From positions 15,721,853 through 15,785,852 of the forward strand of contig NC_087065.1 of assembly GCF_963678635.1 (NCBI RefSeq): 64,000 nt of DNA, written 5' to 3'. How positions within the stretch are numbered: position 1 is the first letter of the stretch; the number at the start of each line of letters is the position of its first letter. This DNA is from Symsagittifera roscoffensis. Lineage: Eukaryota; Xenacoelomorpha; Acoela; Convolutidae. The translations under genes were made by a program, and so were the position numbers. Below, one piece after another: positions 42,846 through 54,400 of the stretch. Below the pieces are notes generated by a model that saw nothing but the letters and a program-made list of their open reading frames with translations, did no database searches and was not told the DNA's origin.

Positions 42846-43120
42846 TTCCCTCAATTGGAGCAATCCCAGCTAACAAAGTCCAGGACAGTGTGGTCTCAGA
42901 TGAGTGCTCGGTGCTTATCGCATTCAACCAATTCTTCTTTTATTTGTCCTGCGATTGCCCGACCTTTTTTCTACTAGGTAGCTCAAAGCAACCGCACAAC
43001 CAAAAACACATTTCAAAATTGTTTTTTCGAGTACTCTCGATACACCCAATTGAGAATCAAAGTTTAGTCACCAATCTCCACGTCAAAAAGTTCGCTCATC
43101 CTCACGGTGTTCATTAGGAT
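42846..43120. repeat. Terminal fragment of the relic A/B retroelement family
   Basis: CTCAATTGGAGCAATCC matches 13862-13878. The following TTTGTCCTGCGATTGC, CTACTA.GTAGCTCAA and later blocks match 8920-9060 in the same order. This is probably an LTR piece of the same family. It may be the far side of relic B, separated from it by the giant element and the non-LTR insertion. Confidence 0.6.
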
Positions 43121-45259
43121 GGAAGTAAAATCTTCTTTTCAGATGTTTAAATTATTGGGAGGACTTTAGTGAACTGAATTTACTTCGGAGATTCCCTTTC
43201 GAAGAGCACCTGAGCTTCAAAAGCAAGTATCCGGTTCGGATGGTTCTCAATCCTCCGCTTCTACAAAAAAAAATCAAATTACTGAGGAGGATTGGTAATT
43301 TGCTTAGTTTTTACTTCGGAGGATTACTCTTTGGAGGGTACCTTACACTCCGGATGGCCTTTAGGCCCTAACTTTGTTTTCAAAGTGTTTTCGGAGGGTG
43401 CCCCAAGTTTAACTAAACAGTTTGTGTTGGACGCGGAAACACCTTCAAATATCGTCTAAATGATTTAAAACAAAGTTGGTTTATTCAGTCAATCTTCCCT
43501 GTAAGATAAAAGTAGTTAAAAGTTCCTCTTTCGGGAGGTCAGCTATTATTTGAACCCTCCAAACTGTGAAATTTAAAAAATTTCTTTCTTAAAGCCTGTC
43601 AAACTATAAACGGTCACGGCTTAGAAGCATAAAAAACGTCTTTTTATGGTACGAAAATGATCCTGATTAGTAGTCTATCGCTCTTTTAGCTAAAACTTCT
43701 TTGCTAGTGTGGCTTTTTATGAGTACCAATATAGGTTTTCAAAGACTCTGTTGCTTTTCTCTCTTGAAACGCGCAAGACTATTTTAATCAAGCGCAATAA
43801 CCCGTACACTGTACAGCACAGAAGTTGTACAAAAATGGACCGAAATTTGTTTAAAAGCAAAAACTTGTTCAAAAATGTCAAATTTGGACCCTCCAAAGCA
43901 ATCTTTTCCCAATCGTTACGTCACAGAGCTACTGGAAGGTTGCTTTAGATGCAATTACGTATTTAAGTTGGCATGTCAAACCCTATAGAGCAAAACTTTT
44001 CATCGTTTATCTCGGGAAACTCAAAAATTTGTTACTTTCTGTAAGTTGACTTCAGCCAAAAACATCATATTTTCTCAACTTTCATGGAGTCTTTCTCGGC
44101 ACTATTTTTTATTAGGGGATTGAATTATGATGTAGTTCCCTGTGAAGACACTTTTTTATGTTTGGAAAAACTCAGATACCCAAAAATCGCTAACGTTTGA
44201 AAAATTGGTGTTTTTCGGGTCTAAAAAGTGGGGATAACTAATTTTTAATACGGCAAAAGTCAATATTTACGACATAAAAAAGAACAACTTATAAAGGTTT
44301 TTGGAGATTTTTACAAACAGGACCTAAACCAACTTCAATTAGTAAGACTTAAGAAACTCGAATCGCATCTCGTTCGGCAACCGTATATAAACCGTCATTT
44401 TAATTTAATTTCTACTGTTATTGGTCTTACTTGACTCTTTTGATTTTTTTCCTGTTTTTTCTTTATTTTTGTTTCAAAATTTATTTTTGGCTTCATCATT
44501 TTTGTGTAGTTTTACGCTTTTTGTTCAATAGTTCTTGGTCCAAGAGAAAATTGTTTTCATGAATTTTCACCTAACCCTCCGGACCCCGAAAATTCTGGTC
44601 TAAGCTAAGTCTAAGCCAAACCAAGCTAGATGGAGGGAGGGTATAAGTCCTCCGACTAATCGAGTACCGGACAGAAAGGCTTTCAATTCGATTTAGCAGA
44701 GGGTTCGTCGCTAAAGCGATTGCTCATTTTGGTGGTCATGTCCTTAATCCTTAAACAGGCTGTTGCAAGAGAGCGAAGAAAACATTTTTTTGCCAGTAGT
44801 CACATGATAAAATTTTTAATCATATCTAGTTCGAATGGAATTTTTCAAAGCTTCGAATTGACCCCTTCATGCTCAAATTTCTCGAGATAACTTTAGCAGA
44901 ATGTCAAAAAAAGGACAGCCGATGCTACAATTGCGCGAAAGTTGACAGAAAATCAGTCAGGAATGAAATTGCTATTGGCAATTTACCAGATAATATCCAC
45001 CATAAGTGAAGCTGTCTTGTTCCTGATAGAGAGCACAGAGAGTGGATTTGTGGGTGCTACGCCTGGAGAAAGAGGAACCTAGATTGCAAAGCTCGACAAC
45101 TCGAGTGGCCCACCAGTCGAAAAACTTACTAAAACTTTTTGAGTTGTACTTATTACCTAAATCAAACATCTAGAGTCGAGTTATTTTATCTGAGTCGAGT
45201 TATTTTATCTGATTGTGTCTGGGACTAGTTTTAGAGTTTTTGTCTCGATGTGTTTTTTT
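43121..45259. other. Intergenic DNA, no gene recognised
   Basis: The sequence has many GGAGG/CCTCC motifs at 43.2-43.6 kb (ACTTCGGAGGATT and similar) and AT-rich stretches elsewhere. Open frames are short and unrelated to any protein I know. No repeat borders could be fixed. Confidence 0.4.
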
Positions 45260-45574
45260 TACAGTTTTGTTGAGGTGATCGACTCAAAATGGATCAAATG
45301 TACACTGTCTAATAGAAACTAGTGGCAATCACTTGAGATACCAACCCTGTTTTTAACCGCAATTCGCGTGTGTTAGGTCTTTAGCGATCTAGCCACGGGG
45401 GCGTGCTAATTTCTATCTAGAGGGGGCGAAATTTTAGTAATAGCCTTCAAGCTGTAAGCTCCGACTGACTGAGGTACAAAAGCACAAGAAATAGTGTCCC
45501 TGAGTCTTGAACCAATGCTTGTAAGGCTTTTTTTTTCTTAATCTAATATATGATGCGACCGAACGACTGTTACA
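45260..45574 (+). repeat. Inverted, diverged copy of the giant element's LTR
   Basis: The complement of this stretch starts TGTAACAGTCG, contains CTCAGGGACACTAT.TCTTGTG, then GTCGGAGC, then GTTAAAAACAGGGTTGG and a ...TTTGATCCA segment. This is the same order as the LTRs at 16602 and 37827. It is clearly older (about 70 percent similar by eye) and in the opposite orientation. The rest of that element is not visible next to it, so it may be a solo LTR fragment. It independently confirms the LTR terminus. Confidence 0.7.
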
Positions 45575-46389
45575 CTTCTTAACATTCCGCCAGAAAATGC
45601 ACAGCGACGGTTCTACGTGTTTTTGACCTTCTCGACCCAACCAGTTGATTTTTGGTCTATAGTGGTTCAGTTTCCAGGCCATTAGCCGGAAAAAATTCAG
45701 TTAGCATTTCGACTTGCTTGTGAACGCACCCACGTAGCTGGTTCTCTGATCCACAGACTACTTGAATACAACTATAATGGAGACTAATACAATTTATAGT
45801 TATTATTGTGACAGTTACATATAGGATCCATTAGAGTTGGTTGACTCTTTCCTTTTCCTCAAATACTCATGCTCTGGTATAAAAAACTCGAAGAATTAAG
45901 TTCAACTGTTCAGAGCATTAAAAACAGGAGTAGAAATTATGATGTTGTTCTGAAGTTTCTAGGCACCGGGCCACCGATTCCACTATCCACGAGAGAACAC
46001 GTCCCTAATCCTGCAGTTTCTCGGTTCTCTAGGTTTCAAATTCCTCCTGATTTTGCTCCACACGACTTTGTCAATGATTCAATTGCCGCACTGGAGTTTT
46101 TTCTGTTTACGAAAAAAAGTCAATAAAGTATGATTTCGAACAATTTTGGAACTATGTTCTTTTACAGATTAAAAAAAATTGACAAAAATTATTAAGAGAG
46201 GTTAAAACATCAATAAAAGACCATTAAGTTGCTCTAAACAAACCATATTAAAATCTTTCCACCAATTAAATTTAAGCTTTTCCTTAAATTTCTGAGATGT
46301 TTTATATTATCTAGCATTTCCTCATACTAACTTTTCCATTTTACAAGTTTTATCGACGTTAGATATTCTCGGCCAAAATTATTTTTGGA
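45575..46389. other. Intergenic DNA with one unassigned 85-codon frame
   Basis: The only notable feature is a plus-strand frame at 45869-46126 with fairly balanced composition (NYDVVLKFLGTGPPIPLSTR, FQIPPDFAPHDFVND). It has no recognisable domain, no neighbouring exon and no clear splice sites. It could be an exon of an unseen gene or chance. Confidence 0.3.
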
Positions 46390-46960
46390 CTAAAATCTAA
46401 GTTTTAGCTCCCTACTCCTGAACTCATCCCGCGTGTTGATTCCTGACCTCGGTTTCCTAACATGCAGCGCTTCCAATGTTAGGAGTTTCAATGCGTTGTT
46501 CGACTCATCTATTATCTCCCAACTCAAATGTGCTGTGGTCGCTTCCTCTCCACACTGACGCTTGTGTATGTCTACAGTCCTCTTTCTGATGTTGCTCAAT
46601 CATTGGGGCCAAATGTCGAAAAGTTAGTCCAACATAGGTGAAATCACATTCACAACAACAGTTTGTGAACCACATTGGGTTTTAGACCACGGGAGAATGA
46701 CGACATAAGGAAGGGTAGAGCGGTTCTCAATTTCCGGGTCGTGATCACAATTTGCGCGTCGGTGATGCTGAGCACCATGTTTGCAAACAATTGACTTCGA
46801 TTTTCTCGATAATGAAGCATGAGCATTGGCATAAGCGTTTCTCGTACGAAATATTTGGACGTCGTTTTTTGCCTGTTTTGTGTTTTCTTTTAATATTTCT
46901 TTTAATCTCAAATTCCAGAAACAAAACTTCTGAGAAACGCGAAATCACAGAGAGTTTTTC
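46390..46960 (-). pseudogene. Penelope-like element remnant: GIY-YIG endonuclease end
   Basis: Minus-strand frames contain LPFLMSSFSRGLKPNVVHKL, then (after a one-base shift) CCECDFTYVGLTFRHLAP. After another they contain AHLSWEIIDESNNALKLLTLEALHVRKPRSGINTRDEFRSRELKL. The order Y-x-C..C-x-YVG-x-T-x-R-x-L followed by a LExLxIxxxKPxxN motif is the GIY-YIG nuclease found at the C-terminus of Penelope-like reverse transcriptases. The reverse transcriptase itself is not visible, so this is a 3' scrap with several frameshifts. Confidence 0.65.
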
Positions 46961-47365
46961 AAAAATGTGTAGAATAATCTAACCCTTCAATCGTTCTATT
47001 TTCTCTGGTATACCTTTTAAGAGGATTCGCCCGTACCTATTGGCGAATAACAATTTCCCTTTTTGGAAATATAAGAAAAACACCTATGAAGAAAAATGAA
47101 GGACGAGTGTAGTAAGTTTAGTAATTTCTGATGTGATTTTTAATATCTTCGAGAGGAAATGAAAGAATGGTGCGACGAATTGGTTGTTCTCGAAACTGCT
47201 GCAGAAACAGCCACATTTGACCTAATATGTCCTAGTGAAAGTCATTCAAATTCGCTGGACTTTCGTCACAACATCACTTGCAAGATCTAGAGGAGAAACT
47301 CAGAAGTGTCTGAATTGTGCTACTATGTAAAACAATCATTGATGTCGAGCGAGAAATCATATCTC

Positions 47366-48165
47366 TACCGTGTGCAGCTGACGGATTGGGTCTGATAAAT
47401 CCTGTTAACGCGCATAGTCAGCCCACAGTAAACTGAAACGATCATTGGATCTTCATAAACCAAAAGGAACATCAACCTGGCTCACCTGTCTTCCGTCAAG
47501 AGAACTAAACTTTTACATGAACAGAGATGATTTCCGAGATGCAGTATGCATGGGCTACGGATGGCTTCTGAGAAGAATGGCTAAAACATGTGAAAGTGGA
47601 TTGCCAAGCGACGTTGACCACACATTGACCTGCAAGTTACGCGGCTTTGTCATAATGCGTCCTAACGCGTTTCACGACGTTGTAGTAGATTTTTTACGAA
47701 CTGTGTAATGATGCGAGCACGGAGCCCGGACTAATACTGTTGACAGGGAGTGAAGGTTTAGCGACAGGGAGCAATTAAGAAGACAACGCAAGACTTGATG
47801 TTGCCTGTCGTGATTTTAGGGCACCACTCCAGAAAATGTTTGTGGACAAATGTTTCACCCATCCCATTGCTCCCAGCAACCGAACTCAGAAACTGGGCCC
47901 TCTTCGTAAGTCGCATGAAAACCGTAAGAAAGAAGAGGACAACGAGCGCGTGATGCTTCTTTCACTCCTCGGCATTCGCGATCAATGGCGCGATGGGTGA
48001 GGAAGCAGAGCCATTCATTTCTGATCTTGCCGAGAAGCTGAGTGAAAAGACAGATTGTTCATATTCCAGCACCATCAATTAAATCAGAAAGAAGCTGTCC
48101 TTCACAATATTGAAAACTGCCCTAATCACAATCCGAGGCCATCGAAAGAAGCAAATCGATATTTT
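47366..48165 (+). pseudogene. 3' end of a second non-LTR retrotransposon
   Basis: Plus-strand pieces read SLPCAADGLGLINPVNA, then STWLTCLPSRELNFYMNRDDF with GFVIMRPNAFHDVV, then RLDVACRDFRAPLQKMFVD with HPIAPSNRTQKLG, then FISDLAEKLSEKTDCSY and SFTILKTALITIRGHR. This order is the conserved C-terminal domain after the reverse transcriptase of an animal LINE family, possibly that of 40.5-42.8 kb. The Cys-His segment expected before GFVIMR is damaged. It ends about 300 bp before the start codon of the next host gene. Confidence 0.7.
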
Positions 48166-48481
48166 ATTAACTATGTCATTATTCTTGTTCCTAGCCAATA
48201 AACTCAGTCCACCATGATCAGACTTTCCATTATAAATCATTTCTATTAGTGTTCATTTTCTGTACATTTATACACGAAAACTAGTTTTTAAGCACGAGGA
48301 ATATTTAAACGCGCCTCCTGGCTTTAAAAAAAAGATTAATAAAACATTTATAACGACTAAATCCCGGTTTTTTCAGAATAAAATTTCTTTCACGTTGTGG
48401 ACGGATTGGCTGATGCAGATTTTTGGTTTCAGAATTCTGTGATTCGACAATTTGACCAATGTAGTTGTAATTTATTTGCAA

Positions 48482-51400
48482 ATGTCTCTATCGGGCGAAG
48501 AATTTTCGCGATTGCAGGTAAATAAGAAACTTCAGATCAAAAACGTGTTTTTAATTTATTTTTTTTGCGTTTCATATAATTTTTGTTTACAGAGTCAAAT
48601 TTTGGATCTCCGGAAAGCTAATTACGAACTGAAAGATAAACTTGACAAGCAAACTAATGGTTAGTGTTGTTCAAAGTTCCTTCTACAATTAATCTACAAG
48701 AAACTTCCTTTTTATCGACAAGTTCGTCTTTTCATGTTGGAAAAATATGATTAAGGAGTATTCTACTTGATACATAAATACTGCATTTAAAAAACTGATT
48801 TATATTTAGCAAAGATTGGAAGGGTCATAATTTTAACATATACTTTGCGGTATAAAAGTTCTTTTTTCGTACGGTGATCTCTGCTACTCCTTTTCTAATC
48901 AGATTAAGCAGGTTTTTAAAGTTACAACTAGCTGTGATTGTTTTTGTACAGAAAACAGCGGACTGAGAGAGATTCTTCAGCGACAGAAGGTTGAGCTCAC
49001 CAAAAACAAGGTAGTTTAATTTAATGTACAAAAAACGAACAGAATAGATTACAGAGACAAAATAAGTACTACCTAATTTGCAAGCAGCAGCTTGAATTTT
49101 GCTAGCCAAAATTGATTATGCGAACAAAAGATGAAATAGTGGACTAAATTTGTTTTAACTTGGAAAATACAAAAAATTAAAAAAAACCATTAGCTGTGTT
49201 TTTTTGCTTCTATAGCACGTGTACTTTTTATTGGGATATAGGCTTTTTCACCTTGAACAAATTTCTTACAAATCTGCAAGAAATTGACCATTCACGTTTG
49301 CCACACATAAGACAAAGGTTTTGTTGTTTCGAGTGAGTTAAGCCTGAGACATCGATTCCATAATAAGTGAAAACAAAGCTATTGTCTTAATGGGTTACTG
49401 TAATGTAAACATTTCAAACAAACACTGCCTTAAGTGTAGAGTTGGCATGGTTCCGGTACTAGTACATTTGGTACTAGTACATGTACCGGTACTCAAGTTG
49501 AGAGGTACTATTACCTTGCCGCACGGGGGTCAATTTTGAGTCTGCAATTAATCCGTAAGGACTAAAATAGCCAACAAACTTGTTCCGACTATCGTAAAAA
49601 AATCAGTTTTTAGCGCTTCTGAAACAATCGAATTGGAACCCAATCTTGGACCCCAATACAAGTGTGCGCCTATGAAAACTGTTAATAAGGAAATCGTCGA
49701 ACCAGGGTTGTGCAATGAGTTTACGAATGAACAATAATTTGCAATAATTGAAAAAACAATCATTGGTAATTGATATCGCCAATTTACTAAGTTTTTTAGG
49801 TTGGTCATGTCAAGAAATTAGCAAGAAATTTGTTGGATAAACAGACGTGAAAGATCAATGAATATGCCGGTGCGAAAATATTTAACAAAAGAAGAGAACG
49901 ATGTTCAAACTTTTATATTAATCTCAAAGTTCATCATGGCCTTAAAAATGAATATGCATCGTCTAGTAAATCTAAGATTTGTGATTGCGGCATCGATAAA
50001 AGTGGTCAAAGCATCTTTTCATGGCTGGAATGGATATGCTTGGAGGTCAAACCAGTTTCGTTTGTTGAGAGTGAGATAACCCGAAAGCTTACTAACTTGC
50101 TACTGATATCTAGAAATACATTTGTTAACTACATGGAACTTATAACGAAAATGGTTGAACGCAAAATTGAGAAAAAACATCCCCCATCTTTTGCACTTTG
50201 AATTGATTGCTGGAGCAGTTCATCCACCCATTATGTGAGCATTTGCGCCGTTGATTGACAAAACCAATTTGGGGCTCCCGAACTTAAGAAATTGATCAAA
50301 AAATTTAAGAAAACGAAAATAAAACTAAAAAAGTAGATCAGCTGCGAGTTTGTTCAGCCGACGGCGACTGTCATTGAAAATTGGGTGATATATTACAGTA
50401 GGTGGTAGGTTCAATTTGAATAGCTGGATCGCTCTTTGTTATTTTTCGCTCATTATTTATAATTTATTTCAAAGTCCAAGTTTATAGGCAAAAGAAGTGT
50501 AATAATTGAATTTTTGAATAGCATTTCATTTGGCAGAATAATGTATTTACAATTTTTTTTATAGCATATACAATTTATTGAAAATGAATTGACTATATTA
50601 TACCTCATGGTTCTCATGTTTAATACATAAACTATACTCAAAGTTACCACCTATTGTAACATATCACCGAAAAATGTTTAAATTTTTTTTAAAGTTTTAG
50701 AATGAATAATTATTTGCAAAAATTGAAAAAACAATCATTGATATTGATAATTGACATCGCCAATTTACATAATTGCTTTGGCACTTGTCAATTAATCACA
50801 ATAACTGGTGTTTTAGAAATATCAAGTTTTTTAGGTTGGTCATACCAAGAATTTTACAAGAATATTGTTAGAAAAACAGATGTGAAAGATCAATGGATAT
50901 GCCAGTGCGAAAAGATTTTAACAAAAGAAAGGAACTGGATGTTCAAACCTTTAGATTAATCTCAAAGTTCATTATGGCCTTGAATATGAAGATGCATCGT
51001 CTAGTATATCTAAGATTTGTGATTGCGGCATCGATAAAAATGGTCAAAGCGTCTTTTCTTGGCTGGAATGGATTGGCTTGGAGCTCAAACCAGTTTCATT
51101 TGTTGAGCGTGAGCTAACCCGAAAGCTTACTAATTTGCTACCGATATATAGAAATACATTTGTTAATTACATGGAATTTATAACGAAAATGGTTGAACGC
51201 AAAATTAAGGAAAAACTTCCCCTATCTTTTCCACTTTTACTTGATTGCTGGAGCAGTTCGTCGGCCAATTATGTGAGAATTTACGCCGTTGGTTGACGAA
51301 ACCAACTTGGGGGCTCCTGAACTTATAAAATTGATCAAAAATTGAAGAAAACAAAACAAAAAAAGTAGATCAGCTGCGAGGTTCTTCAGCCGACGGCGAC

Positions 51401-54400
51401 TGTTATCGAAAATTGAGTGATATATTACTATAAGTGGTAGGTTCAACTTCAAAAGCTGTTTTGCTCTTTGTTTTTTTCGCTCAATATTTACAATTTATTT
51501 CAAAGTCCCGATTCATAGGCAAAAAAAGTGTAATAATTGAATTTTTGAATAGCTTTTCATTTGGCAGAGTAATGTATTCACAGAAACTTTTTTATAGCGT
51601 GTACAATTTATTGAAAATGAATTGACTATATTATACATCATGGTTCTCAATTTTTATACATGCACTATACTCAAAGCTGTCACCTATTGTAACATATCAC
51701 CGAAAAATGTTTAAATAAATTAAAGTTTTTGAATGAACAATTATTTGCAATAATTGAAAAAACAATCATTGATAATTGACAGCGCCAATTTACCTTTATT
51801 GAGTTGGCACTTGTCAATTAATCACAATAACTGGTGTTTTAGAAGTTTCAAGTTTTCAGGTTAGTCATGCCAAGAATTCTGCAAGAAATTTGTTAGAAAA
51901 CAAGATATGAAAGATCAATGCATATGCCAGTGCGAATAGATTTCAACAAAAGAAATAAACTGGATGTTTAAACCGTTATATCAATCTCAAAGGTCATCAT
52001 GGCCTTAAAAATGAAGATGCCATCGTCTAGTATATCTAAGATTTGTGATTGCGGCATCGATAAAAATGGTCAAAGCTACCGATATATAGAAATACAAAAT
52101 TGGTTGAACTTCTAACGAAAATGGTTGAACCCAAAATTGAGAAAAAAACTTCTCTATTGCACTTTTAATTGACGGAGTAGTTCATCGACCCATTATGTGA
52201 GCTTTTACGCCGTTGATTGACGAAACCAACTTGGAGGCTCCCGAACATATAAAATTAATCAAAAAATCAATCTAAGTAAATCTAAGAATCTAAGATTTGT
52301 GATTGCGGCATCGATAAAAATGGTCTAAGCATCTCTTCATGGCTGGAATGGATATGCTTGGAGCTCAAACCAGTTTCGTTTGTTGAGAGTGGGCTGACCC
52401 GAAAGCTTTTTAACTTGCTGCCGATATCTAGAAATTCAGATGTTAATTACATGGAACTTAGAACGAAAATGGTTGAACGCAAAATTGAGAAAAAACGTAC
52501 CCTATCTTTTGCATTTAAAATTGATTGCTGAAGCAGTTCATCCACCCATTATGTGAGCATTTACGCCGTTGATTGATAAAATCAATTTGGGGGCTCCCGA
52601 ACTTATGAAATTGATAAAAAAATTGAAGAAAACGAAAATAAAACTTAAAAAGTAGATCAGCTGCGAGTTTGTTCAGCAAAATCGAATTCTCTAGGCAAAA
52701 GAAGTGTAATAAATGAATTTTTGAATAACATTTCTTTTGGCAGAGTAATTTATTTAAAAAAACTCTTTTATACCATGTACAATTAATATAAAATGAATTG
52801 ACTATATACATCATGGTTCTCATTTTTGATACATGCACTATACTCAAAGCTGCCACCTATTGTAACATATCACCGAAAATTGTTTAAATTTTTTAAAAAG
52901 TTTTCGAATGAACAATTATTTGCAAAAATTGAAAAAACAATCATTGATAATTGACATCGCCAATTTACAATTATTGCATTGGCACTTGTCAATTAATCAC
53001 AATAACTGGTGTTTTGGAAATTTCTAGTTTTTTAGGCTGTTCATGCCAAGAGTTTTGTTAGATGAACAGATTTGAAAGATCAATGGATATGCCAGTGCGA
53101 AAAGATTTCAACAAAAGAAAGGAACTGGATATTCAAACCTTCATATTAATCTCAAAGTTCATCATGGCGATGAAGATGCATCGTCTAGTAAACCTAAGAA
53201 TTGTGATCATGGCTGGAATGGATATGCTTGGTGCTCAAACCAATTTGTTTATTGAGAGTGAGCTAACCCGAAAGCTCACTAACTTGCAACCGATATCTAG
53301 AAATACATTTTTTTAAGTACATGGAACTTCTAACGAAAATGGTTGAACCCAAAATTGAGAAAAAACTTCTCTATTGCACTTTTAATTGATGGAGTAGTTC
53401 ATCGACCCATTATGTGAGCTTTTACGCCGTTGATTGACGAAACCAACTTGGAGGCTCCCGAACATATAAAATTAATCAAAAAATCAAAGAAAACGAAAAT
53501 AAAACTTAAAAAGTATAACAGCTGCGAGTTTCTTCAGCCGACGGCGACTGTCATTGAAAATTGGGAGATATAATACAACAGGTGGTAGGTTCATTTTCAA
53601 TAGCTGGGTCGAATTTGTTATTCTTCGCTCATTATTCAGAATTTATTTCAAAAGCTAAATTTTCAGACAAAAAAAGTGTAATAACTGAATTTTTGAATAG
53701 CATTTCATTTGGCAGAATAATGCAATTACAAAAACTTTTTAATAGCATGTACTGTTGATTGAAAATTAGTTGACTTTATTAGAAATCATGGTGCTCAAGT
53801 TAAATACATGCAGTATACTCAAAGTTACCACCGATTGTAACATGTCACCGAAAATTGTTTAAATGCTGTAGGGTATGTTATGAGTGACTTTCGGCATTCC
53901 ATAACTGTTTCTCGAAATTTTGGGATGCTAAAAAGGTCTTGAAGCTCTCAATCAGTGGTTCATGATGTAGATATAGGTGTTAGTTGATGTACTTTGCTTC
54001 ATTGAGGGTTTTGCTTTAACTTGATTGTCTTCAAGAAATTTAATCACTTCAGATTTTTCCTCTTACATTTATTGCAAAAATTGGGTCCAATTATTGTTTG
54101 TAGCTTCCAATGTTCAATTATTGCATTGGCATTTCAATCGAAAGGCAATAAATTGCAATGAATATTTGCACAGCCCTGCGTCTAGCCATATTTTTAAGCA
54201 ACTACAGAAACCACTGGCACCATTTAAAACCTTAGTTGATGAAAAAATTGCGCTTGGCTAAATCTGAGAACTGACAAAGCACCTAGTGCGAAAATTAATT
54301 TAAATGAAATAATAAAGAAATGAAATAATTTACCATGAGAGCATACATGACAGTCACTTCGTAGTTCACGATAATTGAGAACTTTGTGATCACCATTTTG

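Noticed and set aside
49448-49520. Palindromic GGTACTAGTAC/GTACCGGTAC cluster as a further transposon
   Set aside because: It resembles hAT terminal sequence, but no second terminus or target duplication could be found. The cluster is too short to call.
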